From positions 150,090,107 to 150,154,106 of the forward strand of contig CM043963.1 in NCBI GenBank assembly GCA_014529385.2: a stretch of DNA of 64,000 nucleotides, in the 5' to 3' direction. Positions within the stretch are counted from its first letter, which is position 1. Each line of letters starts with the position of its first letter. Source of the stretch: Adiantum capillus-veneris. Taxonomy: Eukaryota > Streptophyta > Polypodiopsida > Polypodiales > Pteridaceae. The position numbers and the translations under genes are program-made. Below are positions 1 through 11,089 of the stretch, piece by piece. The notes under the pieces were generated by a model. That model was not told where the DNA came from and did not search any database. It worked only from the letters and a program-made list of their open reading frames with translations.

Positions 1-2530
1 CATACGCTCGTGTGGTACGATCTCGGGCGTCTTGTACCATAGAGAAGCGGCCAGTCCTGGCTGTAAAGGTGATGCCCAAGTATACATATGACTCTACTAC
101 CTCAATCTGGCTGCCCTCAAAAGGAAAAACTGATCTCCTCCGAACAATGCCTGATGTGTGGAATATCAAAACCTTGGTCTTGCCAAGGTTCATTGTCACT
201 CCTCTCTGTGTACAAAATAATTCTAGAGCCTGTATGTGGAGCTGGAGATCCTCCTGTGACTCTGCGAGTAAAATATTGTCATCAACATACAGCATAATAT
301 GTACCTAAGTGCCTAATAGGTCGGCGCTTGCTCCTCCTCTCTATCGGATGTAGGCCTCCATCTCATCTATGTACAGACCAAATAGAGTAGGGGAGAGTGG
401 ACACCCCTGTGTCACCCCGATGGTGCTAGTGATGCTATCTGATAGTCCTCCTGGGCATCTGACCCTGCCTGACACTCTCTCATACAAAGCATATATGGCC
501 CATATCATGTCCGGGGGTATCCCAAGAGATATGAGTCGCTATAGTAGTCTCTCTCTAGGAACTGTGTCAAAGGCTTTGCGGAAGTCCACAAAGCAACAGG
601 AGAGGCGTCTCCCTCGGCTCCGCGACTGCTCTATCAAGCATCTGAGAGTGAAGATGTGGTCCACAGTAGAGAATGTGCGTCTAAAGCCTGCCTGTCCGGA
701 GGCACATAGCCCCTCGGTCTCTGCATATCTGCTCAACTCTGACTCTAAAACTGCTCCATAAATCTTGGCTATCATATGACCAATCATGATAGTCCTGTAG
801 TTGGCTGGATCCATGCGGTCTCCAGCCTTATGTAAAGGCACAATAGTATGCATAGTCAAGCTCTCTGGAAACCCCTCTGCCAATGCCCTGTTGAACAAGT
901 GTGCGATCAATGGAGCCAAAGTGTGTGGTGTATATAAAATGCTCACCCTAAAGCTCGGTGTGGTCCGCGGCTCGGCGGTGCTGTAGACTTTGAATGCCTC
1001 GTCTCACCATATCTATGGTAAAGAGAGTGGGAGCTGTAGGTCGGGGAGCCACCGGGTGTGGAAGGGGGGGCTGAGCCGGCATCTGATAGAGTGTCTCTGC
1101 ATATGCATGCCATACTGCTGGGTCCTCTATAGGCGTGGGTGGGGTCCGCTGTCTCAAATCTCTCCAAGAGATCGTTGCCTCTCGACTCTGAAGTGTATGG
1201 TACACATCCCACCACTGTGTCTCCTCAAAGGCTCTCCTCTTACGTCTAGTAAGAGTACCCATCTGGCGGTGCATCTGTCTCTCAGATATCTACCCAGTAA
1301 TATGTTGTGCCCTAAGCCTCTGATATAGCTGTTTGCACTCATCATCATACCATCTATTCTGGGGCATCGTCCCAGATCGTGATGTGTCGCTGGAGTGCAT
1401 GGTCGAGGGAAAGCTCTCGAGCGCTGCTGAGTGGAGTATGGAGGTGAGCTCAGTGGTGAGTGTGGAGAGTGGGGCGTCAGGGTCTAGCTCGCTGATCCCT
1501 GCGTACACATGGTATTTGTAAATCTCGGAAAGCTCCTCACTGAAGTGTATAGTGGTATGCTGCGTGGGGGACTGGGGAGGTGGTGTCGATAAACTGGTCC
1601 TGAGAGAGAGGCTGAGATATGTATGATCCGCGCCGATGGGCCGTGGTGGTATGGTAAAGGAGCGTACAATATCCATGGCTCCTGTGGAGCCTAGATGTAA
1701 TCCACTGTGCTCTGGCCTTCCCTGTCCTGTCCTGTCTTGCCTCCCTTCTGGAAGCAAGTGTATCCACCTGACATCGGCCAACGGGACATCCCGTTGTAGA
1801 TCAGGAGGTGGTGCGCTGATCCTAGTGCCAATAAGTGTGATCCGTATCTGGTAGAGTCACTTCCTCTGTCCTCTGATGTCCTCCCTAGTCCCACATCCTC
1901 CGCCGCTATGGTATGGAGTAGGGTGGAATCATCAAAGTCATACATCTCGCACTGTCGGCTCTATGTGCGGGCATTGAAATCACCTACAAGTAGGATCTCT
2001 CCCAATGCCGGTAGTGTAGGAGGTCCTCCGAGAGAACCGAAAAGGGTGATTGTGACTGTGGTCCCTCCTCCTCCTCCTCTGCCATACTCTCATCGGCATC
2101 CTCCTCTGGTGGCTCCTCCTCTGCGTAGATGCTCGTCGTATCTCTATGGTCTGCGAAATGTGACCGGCGTGGGGGGAAGTAGCACAGTGCAACATGTATG
2201 GCTCTGTCTGGGGCTAGTTGTATCCTTACCCACATGAAGCGGGCCTCTACATCTCTGCTCACTACTGTGACCCTAACCTGTAGCTCTCTCCTCACTAAGA
2301 GAGCTATCCCCCCCGATCCTCGTGATGTCCCCTACCTCCCTGTGGATCGCCTGTATGTGGACTCCCAGTGGTGGCCCCGGACATGTGGTAGACCTCTCTC
2401 CTGGCTCTCATGTGTCTCTGTCAGCATCACAATGTCTCTCCCCTCCATCACCTCCTCCAGTCTGCCTGGCTGAGTCCATAGGCATCCATCACAATTCCAT
2501 ACTCCGAGTGTGATCTCATGTCGTGTCGCC
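1..2530 (-). pseudogene. LINE X ORF2: EEP endonuclease plus reverse transcriptase, decayed
   Basis: ORF2 of a LINE, encoding an endonuclease that would nick the target and a reverse transcriptase that would copy element RNA there. Conceptual translation in shifting frames gives an endonuclease start like ITLGVWNCDG (about 2500), DIVMLTETHE, then VGDFNAR near 1985 (the endonuclease GDFN box). RT blocks follow: VPLHKAGDRMDPANYRTI near 800, the FVDFRKAFDTVPRERLL catalytic block near 545-590, GVTQGCPLSPTLFGLYID near 390-420, and a YVDD box near 275-295 followed by NLGKTKVLIF. Several frameshifts and stops break the frame, so no intact protein is made. The domain order is typical of LINEs with an APE-like nuclease. 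An unusual acidic run of E residues (about 2050-2110) lies within the endonuclease. Confidence 0.85.
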
Positions 2531-2556
2531 TCCTTAGTCTCATAGGCCGCGAATCC

Positions 2557-3438
2557 CTATGCGATGGGTTTTCCATCTATGAAGATTCGCCCATCTCTAT
2601 AGAAAGCCTTCTTGCCCTCTTTCCTTGCTTGCATTATTTTGGGCATACAAAGCTTTCGATGCTCCACTTGTGTCTTGGTGAGATCCTCATCAATGTAAAT
2701 GGGGGCTCCTCCTAATCCTCTCAATGCAATCCTCTTTTTTAGGAAGGTGATTTTGTCCATGAGGTCTTTGAATTGTAGCTTGAGCACCCTCTTTTGAGGG
2801 TCTTTCCCTACCCTCCATGCTTTGGTGAAAGGGGTGTTGGTGTACCCAAGTTTGGCACACAAAGTTTTCCCGTCACTTTCCGGTGATGATCCATGCTCCT
2901 CTTTGATACCACTTACCCTTCCATTGAGCATACGGGCTTCTCTCATCTTCTTCTCCTCAAGGGTGGCATGCATCCATTGTGTCTCTTCATGCCGCTTCTC
3001 TTCCTTTACTTACTCTGTGATTTTTTTACGCATGACATCTACCCATCCTTCCTTGGTGGCCTCCATCTTGACCTCCATGGCTTTGGTGAGCTCCTTGGTG
3101 ATTTCCTCCTTGATGGCTTCCTTATCGGCCTCATGTATCTCCCCTTCTTCCTTGAGGTCTTTTGATGCCGCCACCGCCACTTCTCTCTTCAAGACGTTGA
3201 CCTCCTCTTTGAGTCCAGTGATTTGCTCCTCTAGTTGCTTCCGCTCTTCCTCCATTTGCTTTATTTTCTCCACCATCTTGCGTACCTCGGCATTCAATGC
3301 CTTGTCGGCCTCCTTCTTGGCTTGTGTGACCGCCCTTGCAATCATCTCTTCCACTTCTCTCTTATCGAGAGGCGCCATGTCCGGTTTTTCCGTGTTGGCT
3401 TCCGGCAATTGTGTCCCGGTTGTCCCAAAATGTCCCAA
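2557..3438 (-). pseudogene. LINE X ORF1: coiled-coil RNA-binding protein with one internal stop
   Basis: One frame of 294 codons from ATG at 3438, broken by a single TAA at about 3010. Residues about 20-135 are charged and heptad-like (KQMEEERKQLEEQI), which suggests a coiled coil. The C-terminal half (KAWRVGKDPQKRVLKLQF, then IDEDLTKTQVEHRK and AREGKKAFYRDGRIFIDG-like segments) has the layout of L1 ORF1 proteins: an RRM-like fold, then a C-terminal domain with the ThrGln/Arg-Lys stretch. Such proteins trimerise and coat element RNA. It lies just upstream of ORF2 in the same orientation. This differs from LINE A/B ORF1, which has a DUF4283-like domain and zinc knuckle, so two distinct LINE lineages are present. 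The fold assignment is by pattern, not by search. Confidence 0.7.
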
Positions 3439-3874
3439 AATCCTGCGTGTTGCTCTGTTGCAAATTGTCCTGCAAGGCTGCAGCTGGGTGTGTTGTTGCT
3501 CCGGGTAGGCACTTCAGTTGCTGCTGGTTGCTGAAGCTGCTCGATGGATGTACATGGGTCTGCTAATGTCGTCGCTGAAGTTGCTGAAGCTGCCTGTTGC
3601 CAGAGCTGCCTTCAAATACCTGTTGTAGTGCCGCGTCGAATTATCCCTACTCAAAGCCCTGCTAAGCAAGTGGCCAAGGCAAGTGCAGCAGGTCGCGCGT
3701 TCGCACAAGCTGCGCCGCAGCAGGTCGCATAGCTGGGCAACTCGCGTGCAGGCAACAGGTCACGCAGATGGGCAACGCGCAGCTACTGGTGTGGGCAGCA
3801 GCAGCAGGTGAGCACGCTACAAAGCAGGAGCCACAGCAGGTGAGCACGCTACAGAGCAGCAGCCATAGCTTGCC

Positions 3875-3875
<1 letters not shown>

Positions 3876-3940
<65 letters not shown>

Positions 3941-4403
3941 GAGAACACAAAACGCCAGAGATGGGGAAAGGGGGCGATCAGCCCCCCACTGACTACCAGA
4001 GCAAGAGACCCTCAATTCATCCGATGTGTGAGTCTATGACTGAAAAGTGGGTACCCCCCCTGGCCCCATATATAGGTGCCCAATGGGGAGGTCGAACAAT
4101 GCAAAATATGTTCCCATGACCCAGCATAATGAAAAAGAAATATGCAGGGCGCCCAGTACAACGTGGACAGCCGGCCCAAAAGATGGGCCGCCTAACAATG
4201 CAGCCTATATGCATATGCAAGCATGGGTGGCCAGCCTGGAGGCACACTTGCCGTACATGCATGCCCTAGACCTGTGAAGCAGCGGGCCAGACAATGGAGC
4301 CTATATGCATATGCAAGCATGGGTGGCCAGCCCAGAGGCACACTAGCCGTACATGTATGCCCTAGACCTGTGTGTGAAGCAGCAGAGTGGTGTAAATCTA
4401 ACA
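3876..4403 (-). repeat. 3' LTR of element I-1 (up to its CT tract)
   Basis: Starts TGTTAGATTTACACC (4403, minus) after the polypurine tract at 4404-4415 and matches the LTRs at 7778-7421 and 17353-17840. It carries an internal 96-bp tandem duplication (units starting near 4203 and 4299) that is absent from the 5' LTR. The GA tract 3876-3944 is the LTR's own microsatellite. The roughly 25 bases that follow it in the other copies are missing because LINE X begins there. Confidence 0.75.
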
Positions 4404-5735
4404 CCCCCTCTCAGCACACCTGATGCTGAATAAATTGCATGAAGCCGAAGGTGTGAGGCAAATAATGAAGATGTCTGCTGCGATGTCCACTTAAGGACAA
4501 TACTCCGGCGAGCTCCGCGAGTGTAGCAACAGTCTGGGGTGTCACGAACCTCCGAGAAATCTCCATGGTAAAGTGCCGTCACGAGCAGTGTAGAAAACTG
4601 TTGTACTCCGCCGATACGGGGTGAAGATACTCCGTGAAGGTCCCGAACTGAGTGTGAAAACAACTTGACGTAAAAAAATTCCAATAGACCTGCAAGTGTC
4701 TTGCCCAATAGGATATGTGGTATCTGTAGTCAAACGTTTGGAGAAAATGGGGAAGCCCAGGAATCGTCATGAGAATGACCGGAAGCCTATCAATGCATGA
4801 ACCTGCAAACCAAGGTGGCCAGGTGGCTAAGCTGTGTAAAACTCCAGGAAGGCCAGATGTAGCAATCCATAATGTCCTCCGAAACATGTAGATGCTCCTA
4901 TGTAAGCAAGTGATCTGATGTGTCCATAGCAAATCACAAGTCACCACCCCCTCTAGAGTGCGCAACCACCGAATGATGGCTGGAATGAATGGATCTCCCA
5001 AGGATCGTACGCCCGTAGATGATCAAGCCGATGTCGAAGATACCGTGTACTGCAGCAGTCACTGAGAGACCGCACGGACCACCATCGAATGGTGTCTTGG
5101 AAGGAGGTAACTTCATCCTCTATGAAAAATCCAAGCCAAGAGGCTGTTGTCCACCCAAAAACGCAACTGCGAGGTGATGAAAACGCTGCTGTCCAGCGAT
5201 TTTCAGCGTGCTCGTATGCTCCCGACAAGGTCCGGAGTGGTGCAGAGGGTGTAGGAAGGGCGGGGAATCAATGTAGCAGCCCAAAGTGGGCTGAAAACAG
5301 AGAAAACGCAGCAGGTGTTTATGGCTGAAAACTGTAGTAGAATCAGAGGAATCTCGCCGGGCAAGGCACCGGATGCCAAGCCGTGTATGAGGCAAGATTG
5401 AGTGGGCCAAGGCTGATGCTGCCCCCCTCTGCTGAAAATGCTGCCATGCTGTCCAAAAACGCAGATCTGGCTAAAAATGCAGGTAGAGAAGAGGGTTTTC
5501 CGGCGACTGAATGGTCCCAGAAGTGTAGCGCTAGCAGCCAGAAGGTGATCGCCAGGTATGGGAGCAAAAAAAATGCAGGTGGAGGTGGGGTCCTCCACGA
5601 CAGAAAACTCCATAATCCATCGCCTACCTGGCTTTTGCAAAACGTTGGCAGATCTGCAGAAAAAAAGTTGGCTGATCTGATCTTCTTGGGAGGAGAACCT
5701 CTGCAAGTGAAGCACCAGAACATGAAGAGCCTGAA

Positions 5736-5747
5736 GCTCTAATACCA
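5736..5747 (-). other. Primer binding site of element I-1
   Basis: Reads TGGTATTAGAGC on the minus strand. This is one base from TGGTATCAGAGC, complementary to the 3' end of initiator tRNA-Met used by many plant LTR elements. It directly follows the LTR end ...TTTCACA, which fixes the 5' LTR boundary at 5748. Confidence 0.75.
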
Positions 5748-5766
5748 TGTGAAAGTGCTTGTGTGC

Positions 5767-5818
<52 letters not shown>
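5748..5818 (-). repeat. 5' LTR of element I-1, downstream part
   Basis: The (CT)n tract (5818-5770) followed by TTCTGCACACAAGCAC and ...TTTCACA. The same order, tract then TTCTGCACACGTGCAC, occurs in the 3' LTR of I-2 near 17813-17836. The upstream part of this LTR is at 7421-7778, on the other side of LINE Y. Confidence 0.75.
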
Positions 5819-5821
<3 letters not shown>

Positions 5822-7420
5822 GAAATGAAATGATATATTAACGTCTTCAAAAGGCCAAAATGACCTATGAGACCAAGCCGTTACAACATAGTGAATCTGA
5901 TACCATGTCCGGAATCAAAAAGAACTGAAACAAAATACAATGTGTAGTACAATGAAAGAAGGGGGAAAGATATGGTGGAGATCCATCCTCATCTGCACTC
6001 TAGACGTCGAGAGAGTATGGCTCAAATCCTCTGTTGTAGTCTCCGTCGATGTTGTGTAGCTCCTCTCCTCAATCGCGGGCGTCTAGATCCCCTAGCTCCA
6101 ATGCTCGGTCTATGAGAATGCCAGCAACGGTAGTATTGAGTGCGGGCAGAGCTCTGCAATGGTGTCTGCTCCTCTGGTTGCTCCTCTGGGGGTCCGATAT
6201 CTAGTGTAAAGAAATCTGTAATCTGTCTCTGGGACCATCTCTTTCCAGCTCTCCTCAATAAAGTGTCTCTGTGCCTGTGTAACTCAAGTAGATATAGTCC
6301 AAGACATCTTTGATCCTCATAGCTCATGACCCTAGATAGAAGCCCAAAACCCTCTCTGAATAGACAATGAAAACGGCCTCGTATCTCATAGTATACTGTG
6401 CAATGACATATGTAATGTAACTCTGTCTCTAGCTCTAGATGACATAAGCGGCATATCCTGCTATCTTCTGGTATCCCTCTAAATCTGCCAGTCTCAATCT
6501 TGAGCTGATGGGAGGATGTGCGTATCTGGCCAATGGCACAACGCAAGCCATGAGAAAGATGTGTGTCCATATAGCTAGGTCAAATCACAAACCCATCCCC
6601 TTTGAGGTGGAGAAGATGCTCTCTATAGAAAGCCATCTTCGTGCCCAACTCCTGTACCGGCTCTATCCATGTCCTCCTCATGTCCAGCTGGATAAGATCC
6701 TGACGAATGACTTTAGTAATCTCCACCAGTGTCAGAGACATCAAGGGTGCCTGTAGAGAGTACTAAAAAGGAGGCAGCATGTCCATGGTGAAGCCATGTG
6801 TCTGAAACCATGATGTCATTTGTGCATACCAGCATGATGTATCCCCCTGTAGAGCTAGCTGTCTGGAGGACTCTAGGGCCAGCCTGGCATATCTGTCTCT
6901 GGTAGTATCCCATAGGTTGTGTACAAAGGAGACTGATCTGGTAAGCGCCTCGATCTCCATAGGGGGGCAGCTAACTCCGCTCGAATGATATCATGTGGTA
7001 CAGACGCCTTGGCTCTAATCAGCCAAGAGATCATAGATACCAAGGGCCTCTCCATATGTCTCCAACCATCCTGGCTTACAGACGGTCCCCAAACCTGCAC
7101 CCCATATAGCATAGAAGATGCAACCAAAGTATCAAAGAACCATAGCTTTGTCCTAGGTTCCTGAAATTGAACCTGCGAACACATCCTCTCTAGTCCTCCC
7201 AAAGCCGCATAAGCTCTAGTCAGTCTAGTCTCTGCTGCTCTTCTCAAAGAAAATATCAGCCCAGCGAAGACTACGCCCAGGTAAGTGTACGTATCTGTAT
7301 ACTCCACAATCTCCTGACCATATGTGAAAGTAGGTGCTGATTTCCTGATCCATTGTGGTGTGGTGTTAAACACCATAACCTTGGTTTTACCAAGGTTTAC
7401 ACACAATCCACTATCCTCTA
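5819..7420 (-). mobile_element. LINE Y: 5'-truncated LINE inside the CT tract of an LTR
   Basis: Minus-strand LINE fragment of about 1.6 kb, related to LINE X. It starts just after the RT YVDD region (NLGKTKVMVF) and ends with a short repeated tail (ATTTCATTTC, 5819-5833). (CT)n lies on both sides (7421-7440 and 5770-5818), and beyond those tracts are the two halves of one LTR. This is what a 5'-truncated target-primed insertion into a microsatellite should look like. Any target duplication would be CT repeat and therefore not visible as such. Confidence 0.75.
6022..7420 (-). pseudogene. LINE Y ORF2 C-terminal part: RT thumb region and zinc-finger tail
   Basis: From 7420 to about 6960 the translation gives NLGKTKVMVF, YTYLGVVFAG and LWFFDTLVASSMLYGVQVWG, the usual post-catalytic region of LINE reverse transcriptases. 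A frameshift or stop separates this from 6570-6022, which contains RICRLCHLELETELHYICHC, a Cys-Cys-His-Cys arrangement typical of LINE C-terminal (zf-RVT-like) domains. The catalytic palm is missing through 5' truncation. The product would be inactive. Confidence 0.75.
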
Positions 7421-7778
7421 AGAGAGAGAGAGAGAGAGAGACCACAAACGCTAGATGTAGGGAGAGGGGGCAATCAGTCCCCCCATGACTACCAGAGCAA
7501 GAGACCTGCAATACAACCGTATGTCAAACTATGACTATGGGTACCCCCCTGGCCCCATATAGGTGCCCAAGCGGAGGTAGGGCAATGCAAGGAAAAAACC
7601 CCCACGATCCAACAAGGAAAAATAGGAATATAGAGGGTGCTGCCGGCCCAGAAGTGGACGGCCAGACAATGGACCCTATATCCATACGCAAGTATGGGTG
7701 GCCATCCCGGAGGCACACTAGCCGTACATGTATGCCCTAGACCTGTTTGTGAAGCATCAGAGCGGTGTAAATCTAACA
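7421..7778 (-). repeat. 5' LTR of element I-1, upstream part
   Basis: LTR start TGTTAGATTTACACC at 7778 down to the (CT)n tract at 7440-7421. It shares the blocks ACTACCAGAGCAAGAGAC and GGGTACCCCCCTGGCCCCAT with the 3' LTR at 3960-4070. Together with 5748-5818 it makes one LTR of about 430 bp, matching the 3' LTR once that LTR's 96-bp duplication is discounted. Confidence 0.75.
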
Positions 7779-8975
7779 GAGGGGTCGGTCCATTATCCCC
7801 AAAAGCAGATTAGGGAGTGAGGGTTGTTTTGTGGCTGTGCCCGGCCATATTTGAGGTAGACGTATCTTTCTCGGCGATGCACTCCACAGTGTTGCCCACC
7901 CGATAGGCTAGCACGAGGCAGGACCCCCATATCTAGGGTTTCTCGGGGTCAGAGTTTGGAGGCTTTTGCATTTTTGCTACTAAATATGTGTGTCACGTCA
8001 CTTTTAGTGAGTTAAACATATTTGTTAGCATTTTTAGCCATTTTCCGCGATCGTGGGGTTTTCCAAGTAGGTAGGGCAATTCTGCAAATTGCCTATATAT
8101 GCAACCCCCCCCCCCCCCCTCCTCCCCTTGTACTTTTGACTTGTTGTTCAATGCAGACATCCACTGTTTGGGCACACTTTCTCTCTCTAGCGTTTTCAGC
8201 TTGCTAGCGTTTTGCAATGTGTAAGGCCACTTTCTCTCTCTAGCATTTTCTCTCTCCACCAAAGATCTCTCTCTCTCTTTAGCGTTTTTCTCCAGTGATC
8301 TCATTTCTCTCTCTCTGGTGCTCCCTCTCCTTTGCATGTAGACTCCCAGCATGCGATGTTTATACTTGCATGTGATTGCAGTGCCCATATGGTGGGCGCT
8401 TTGCGCTAGGAGCTTGTGTACGAGGAGATCTATCACAATAGATCGTAGATCCGTTGGCTGCCTGGTCCCGAGAGGAGGTTTGCTCGCGGTTGCAGACGAG
8501 ATCATCACTCAATTCACCCTTTTCCGCTGCACCTTTGACAACAAGCAATGCCGAGCAACACAATTAATAGCAACCAATAGCTTCATTTGAAATCGGCAGC
8601 TTCAACACTTGCAACTGTCGGCAAAAGTAAATTGAAGGGCTATTTTCAGCCTCTAATAGCGTACACACTGCATTTTAGGCATCTCGAGCTTGTCTAGTCT
8701 TCAAATTGGTGCATCCTATTTTGAGTCAGCACAACACTTGGCAGCCCATTTGGGCATCTTGGCACGCTCTCAGAATAGGCGCATTTCGGGCCACTTGCTA
8801 TCAACACACCAACACACAAGAGTCCAGATCGACTCAGTAGTAAGCCTTTTTATGACTTTTTACGATGAAGTAAATTTTTGAAGGGAGACTTTATAAGTGC
8901 CTTTAAGGGGCCCTACACACACAAAGACAGACAATCACCCAAATTGTCATATATACTCTTCAAAGCCAAGGGAGG
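7779..8975 (+). repeat. Degraded LTR-derived sequence (LTR family J, plus orientation) and unassigned flank
   Basis: The block from about 7790 to 8300 (TTAGGGAGTGAGGGTTG, then CTAAATATGTGTGTCACG, then a poly-C run near 8107-8121) recurs inverted at 12799-13240, and its first part recurs at 31259 and 31663, where it follows gypsy protease sequence. I read it as an LTR with a TATA-like CTATATATGC at 8093. The remainder, 8340-8975, has no recognisable coding content. It ends in a purine run (AAGGGAGG) right before the LTR of element H. Confidence 0.45.
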
Positions 8976-10250
8976 TGTCACGAGGACGTGGCAATTGCTA
9001 ACTTAAGTTGGTGGTTTCTTCCGATGATTTTTGGGACCCTCTTTTTTAAGTTGCAAATGGACGGACATTGTATGGCCAATGTGAAACGGCCGATGGCCGA
9101 GAGTTTCCCGCAGTCGGGAAGGGCAGGTCACCACAAGTTAGTCTGGCCAATCGGCACTGGAATCCGAGTCAGTATAAGGGTGTCTAGGCTCAGTTCAAAG
9201 TCATTTAGCCCCGCACAACACTTATTAATGGGTACTAGAAAATTAACTCAAAAGAGGCAAATTGGACACATGGCCTCAAGATGCATCAGCCAGCAACATC
9301 AGCAAGAGGGGGAGCCCATTTCCAAAGTGGGGGCTGATCTGACTTGAGAAGTGTGCTACAGTGTGTGTGAGTAGTGGGTGCAGGTGCTCAGCTTTAATGT
9401 AAAGCTTGCCTTCTCCCTTGCTCTATGTAGCGCGACGATTTGCTCTCGCGCATCTCTCTCCCCCCTTTGCAGGTATGGTAATGCCCCACTAGTTGGGCTT
9501 CTCAAATGACCATGTACAATTCAAGGCATTTGCCAAGGCAAGAGCCTCTGTACTGAACCGGATTAGCTAATTGCTAATCCCCTTCAGGTATGCACAGTTC
9601 CATCGTGAAGGAATGCGAAAACGAAGAGTTTTCTCGAATGAAAACTTGTCCGATTTACAGGGGAACTGTCCAATTGTGTGCGGGAGCATCTGAGACACGC
9701 TTAGGCGTGCTCGCTCCGCTCGAAACAGTCCAAAACAGAGAATTACAGCCTGTTGTGTTTTTCTGCAGGTTTAGGGTTTCACACCCAAACTGCAAGGAAT
9801 TGCCAGGGAAGCCTTAGAAAGGCCTTGGGATGCGTGTACATGGCAGTAGGCACCTAACAGTGGCAAAACAGAAAATTACAGCATGCTGAAATTGACCTGC
9901 AGCTCACTGGAAAGCTTCCATACCGCAAGGGAAGGTGTCCTTGACGTGTACTTTTGACCTACAGGGATTTTTGTGCCGTTATGCTGGCGAAATTGGGTCA
10001 AAAACCTGCAATTACAGCCATGAACAGGTTTGGACAGCTTGGTGAGGGTTAGGTGGAAGCGTTCGGATCGTTTATTTTGCTAGGAAAGCCTCGGGAAAGC
10101 ATTGGGTGCTTATACAAGACAATTTAGCGAGAATGCCGATGAGGAATCTCGTCTAATTCAAGGGGCAAGTGACCCTACAGGTGCAAGAGCTCGAGGGCTA
10201 TCCATAGAAGTGATCAGCACGCGAGTTGGAGCGCAAAACAGAGAATTCAG
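8976..10250 (+). repeat. 5' LTR of element H
   Basis: Aligns by eye along its whole length with 11528-12798, including TGCTCTATGTAGCGCGACG and GAAAACTTGTCCGATTTAC blocks. The downstream limit is approximate. The following bases (10430-10480) contain a block near AAATACCAAAAGGGGCACC that also occurs in LTR-derived sequence at 32190 and 47945, so the true LTR may extend further. Confidence 0.6.
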
Positions 10251-11089
10251 CGAGCTGTAATTTCTCGTCAGGTTTTATAAAGTGCTCTAAAGTGCATGGA
10301 AAGTCAATGTTTACTTGGGATTTTGTTCGTGGAGACTTCTTTGGTGGTTATGTTGTCGAAATCTGGTTAAGAGTAGAGGAATTTCAGTCCAATCAAAGTG
10401 GCACAGCTTGTAGAAGTTTACAAGTTTTTCTCAAGTATATTAAGAATAAAGAAATACCAAAAGGGGCACCAGTCTTTGGGGCCAACAGGATGTCGCTGTC
10501 TGCTTGGGAGCGTTCTAGCTACCAAGTCGTGAAATGTCTTGAAGTGTTGAATTCCAGTCAAAGGCTTATTCGTGAAGTTCCTCTGTGTCCTAAAGTAAAG
10601 TTTCAAGTGAAAGCCTACGTCTACCGCCCTACGGGCCGGTTTCATGGTTCCGTTGTCGGGACAGAATCACTCTTTCCTCAAGAAGTGAGCCTCGGTTGGT
10701 TTTTGAGCAAAGACACAAAGCATAGGAACTTGGAACTACATTATGGCTGACAAGACGGATGACACCAAGGAAGAGGGTTTCTCTTCACAAGACAGATAGG
10801 AAATTCCGCATGTTCCCACATAATTTTTTTTCAACGTTCGCCCTGCCAAAAAGTGGTCAAATTAGGGCTGATTTTTTGTTGCGTTTTAGGGTTTGCAAGT
10901 ATGAACCAAGATGAGATAGGGAGAGGTCTCATGGTAGTAGACTGGCCACTCGATCTCCTGCGAGAGTGATGTGGGTATGCCAGGTGGCACGCTGCTCGTC
11001 GATTCTCTGAGGCGATTACTTGGATTCTTTGACGCATTGGTAAATCATCTTGAAATTTGAGCTTACTTGGTCGTGGGTAGTACGCTACA

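Larger units (their letters stand above)
1..3875 (-). mobile_element. LINE X: non-LTR retrotransposon with coiled-coil/RRM-like ORF1, 3' end outside window
   Basis: Read on the minus strand this is a LINE: about 430 bases of leader (3439-3875), ORF1 (3438-2557), then ORF2 with endonuclease and reverse transcriptase running off the left edge. The leader is rich in CAG/CTG-type triplets and has a 32-bp unit repeated twice around 3805-3868. The 5' end abuts a (GA)n tract (3876-3944) that belongs to the LTR of element I-1, so the LINE appears to sit inside that microsatellite. Its 3' end and tail lie beyond position 1. Confidence 0.8.
3876..7778 (-). mobile_element. Element I-1: non-coding LTR retrotransposon, both LTRs interrupted by LINEs
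   Basis: Minus-strand LTR element. The 5' LTR begins TGTTAGATTTACACC at 7778, runs to a (CT)n tract (7440-7421), is interrupted by LINE Y, resumes at the tract 5818-5770 and ends ...TTTCACA at 5748. It is followed directly by the primer site TGGTATTAGAGC (5747-5736). The 3' LTR starts at 4403, preceded by a polypurine tract (GAGAGGGGG-like). The internal region of about 1.34 kb shows no gag or pol, so this is a non-autonomous (LARD/TRIM-like) family. A second copy (I-2) lies at 15279-17840. The 3' LTR is cut by LINE X at its own (CT)n tract, so the last bases of that LTR are off the left side. Confidence 0.75.

Noticed and set aside
3768-3992. Arg-Glu repeat and Ser-Leu repeat proteins across many CT/GA tracts
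   Set aside because: These are translations of dinucleotide repeats; every tract is open in several frames.
3876-7440. Simple microsatellite-mediated recombination as the full explanation for LINE X/Y junctions
   Set aside because: Kept as an alternative rather than preferred: both LTR halves remain in correct order and orientation around LINE Y, which an insertion explains more simply.
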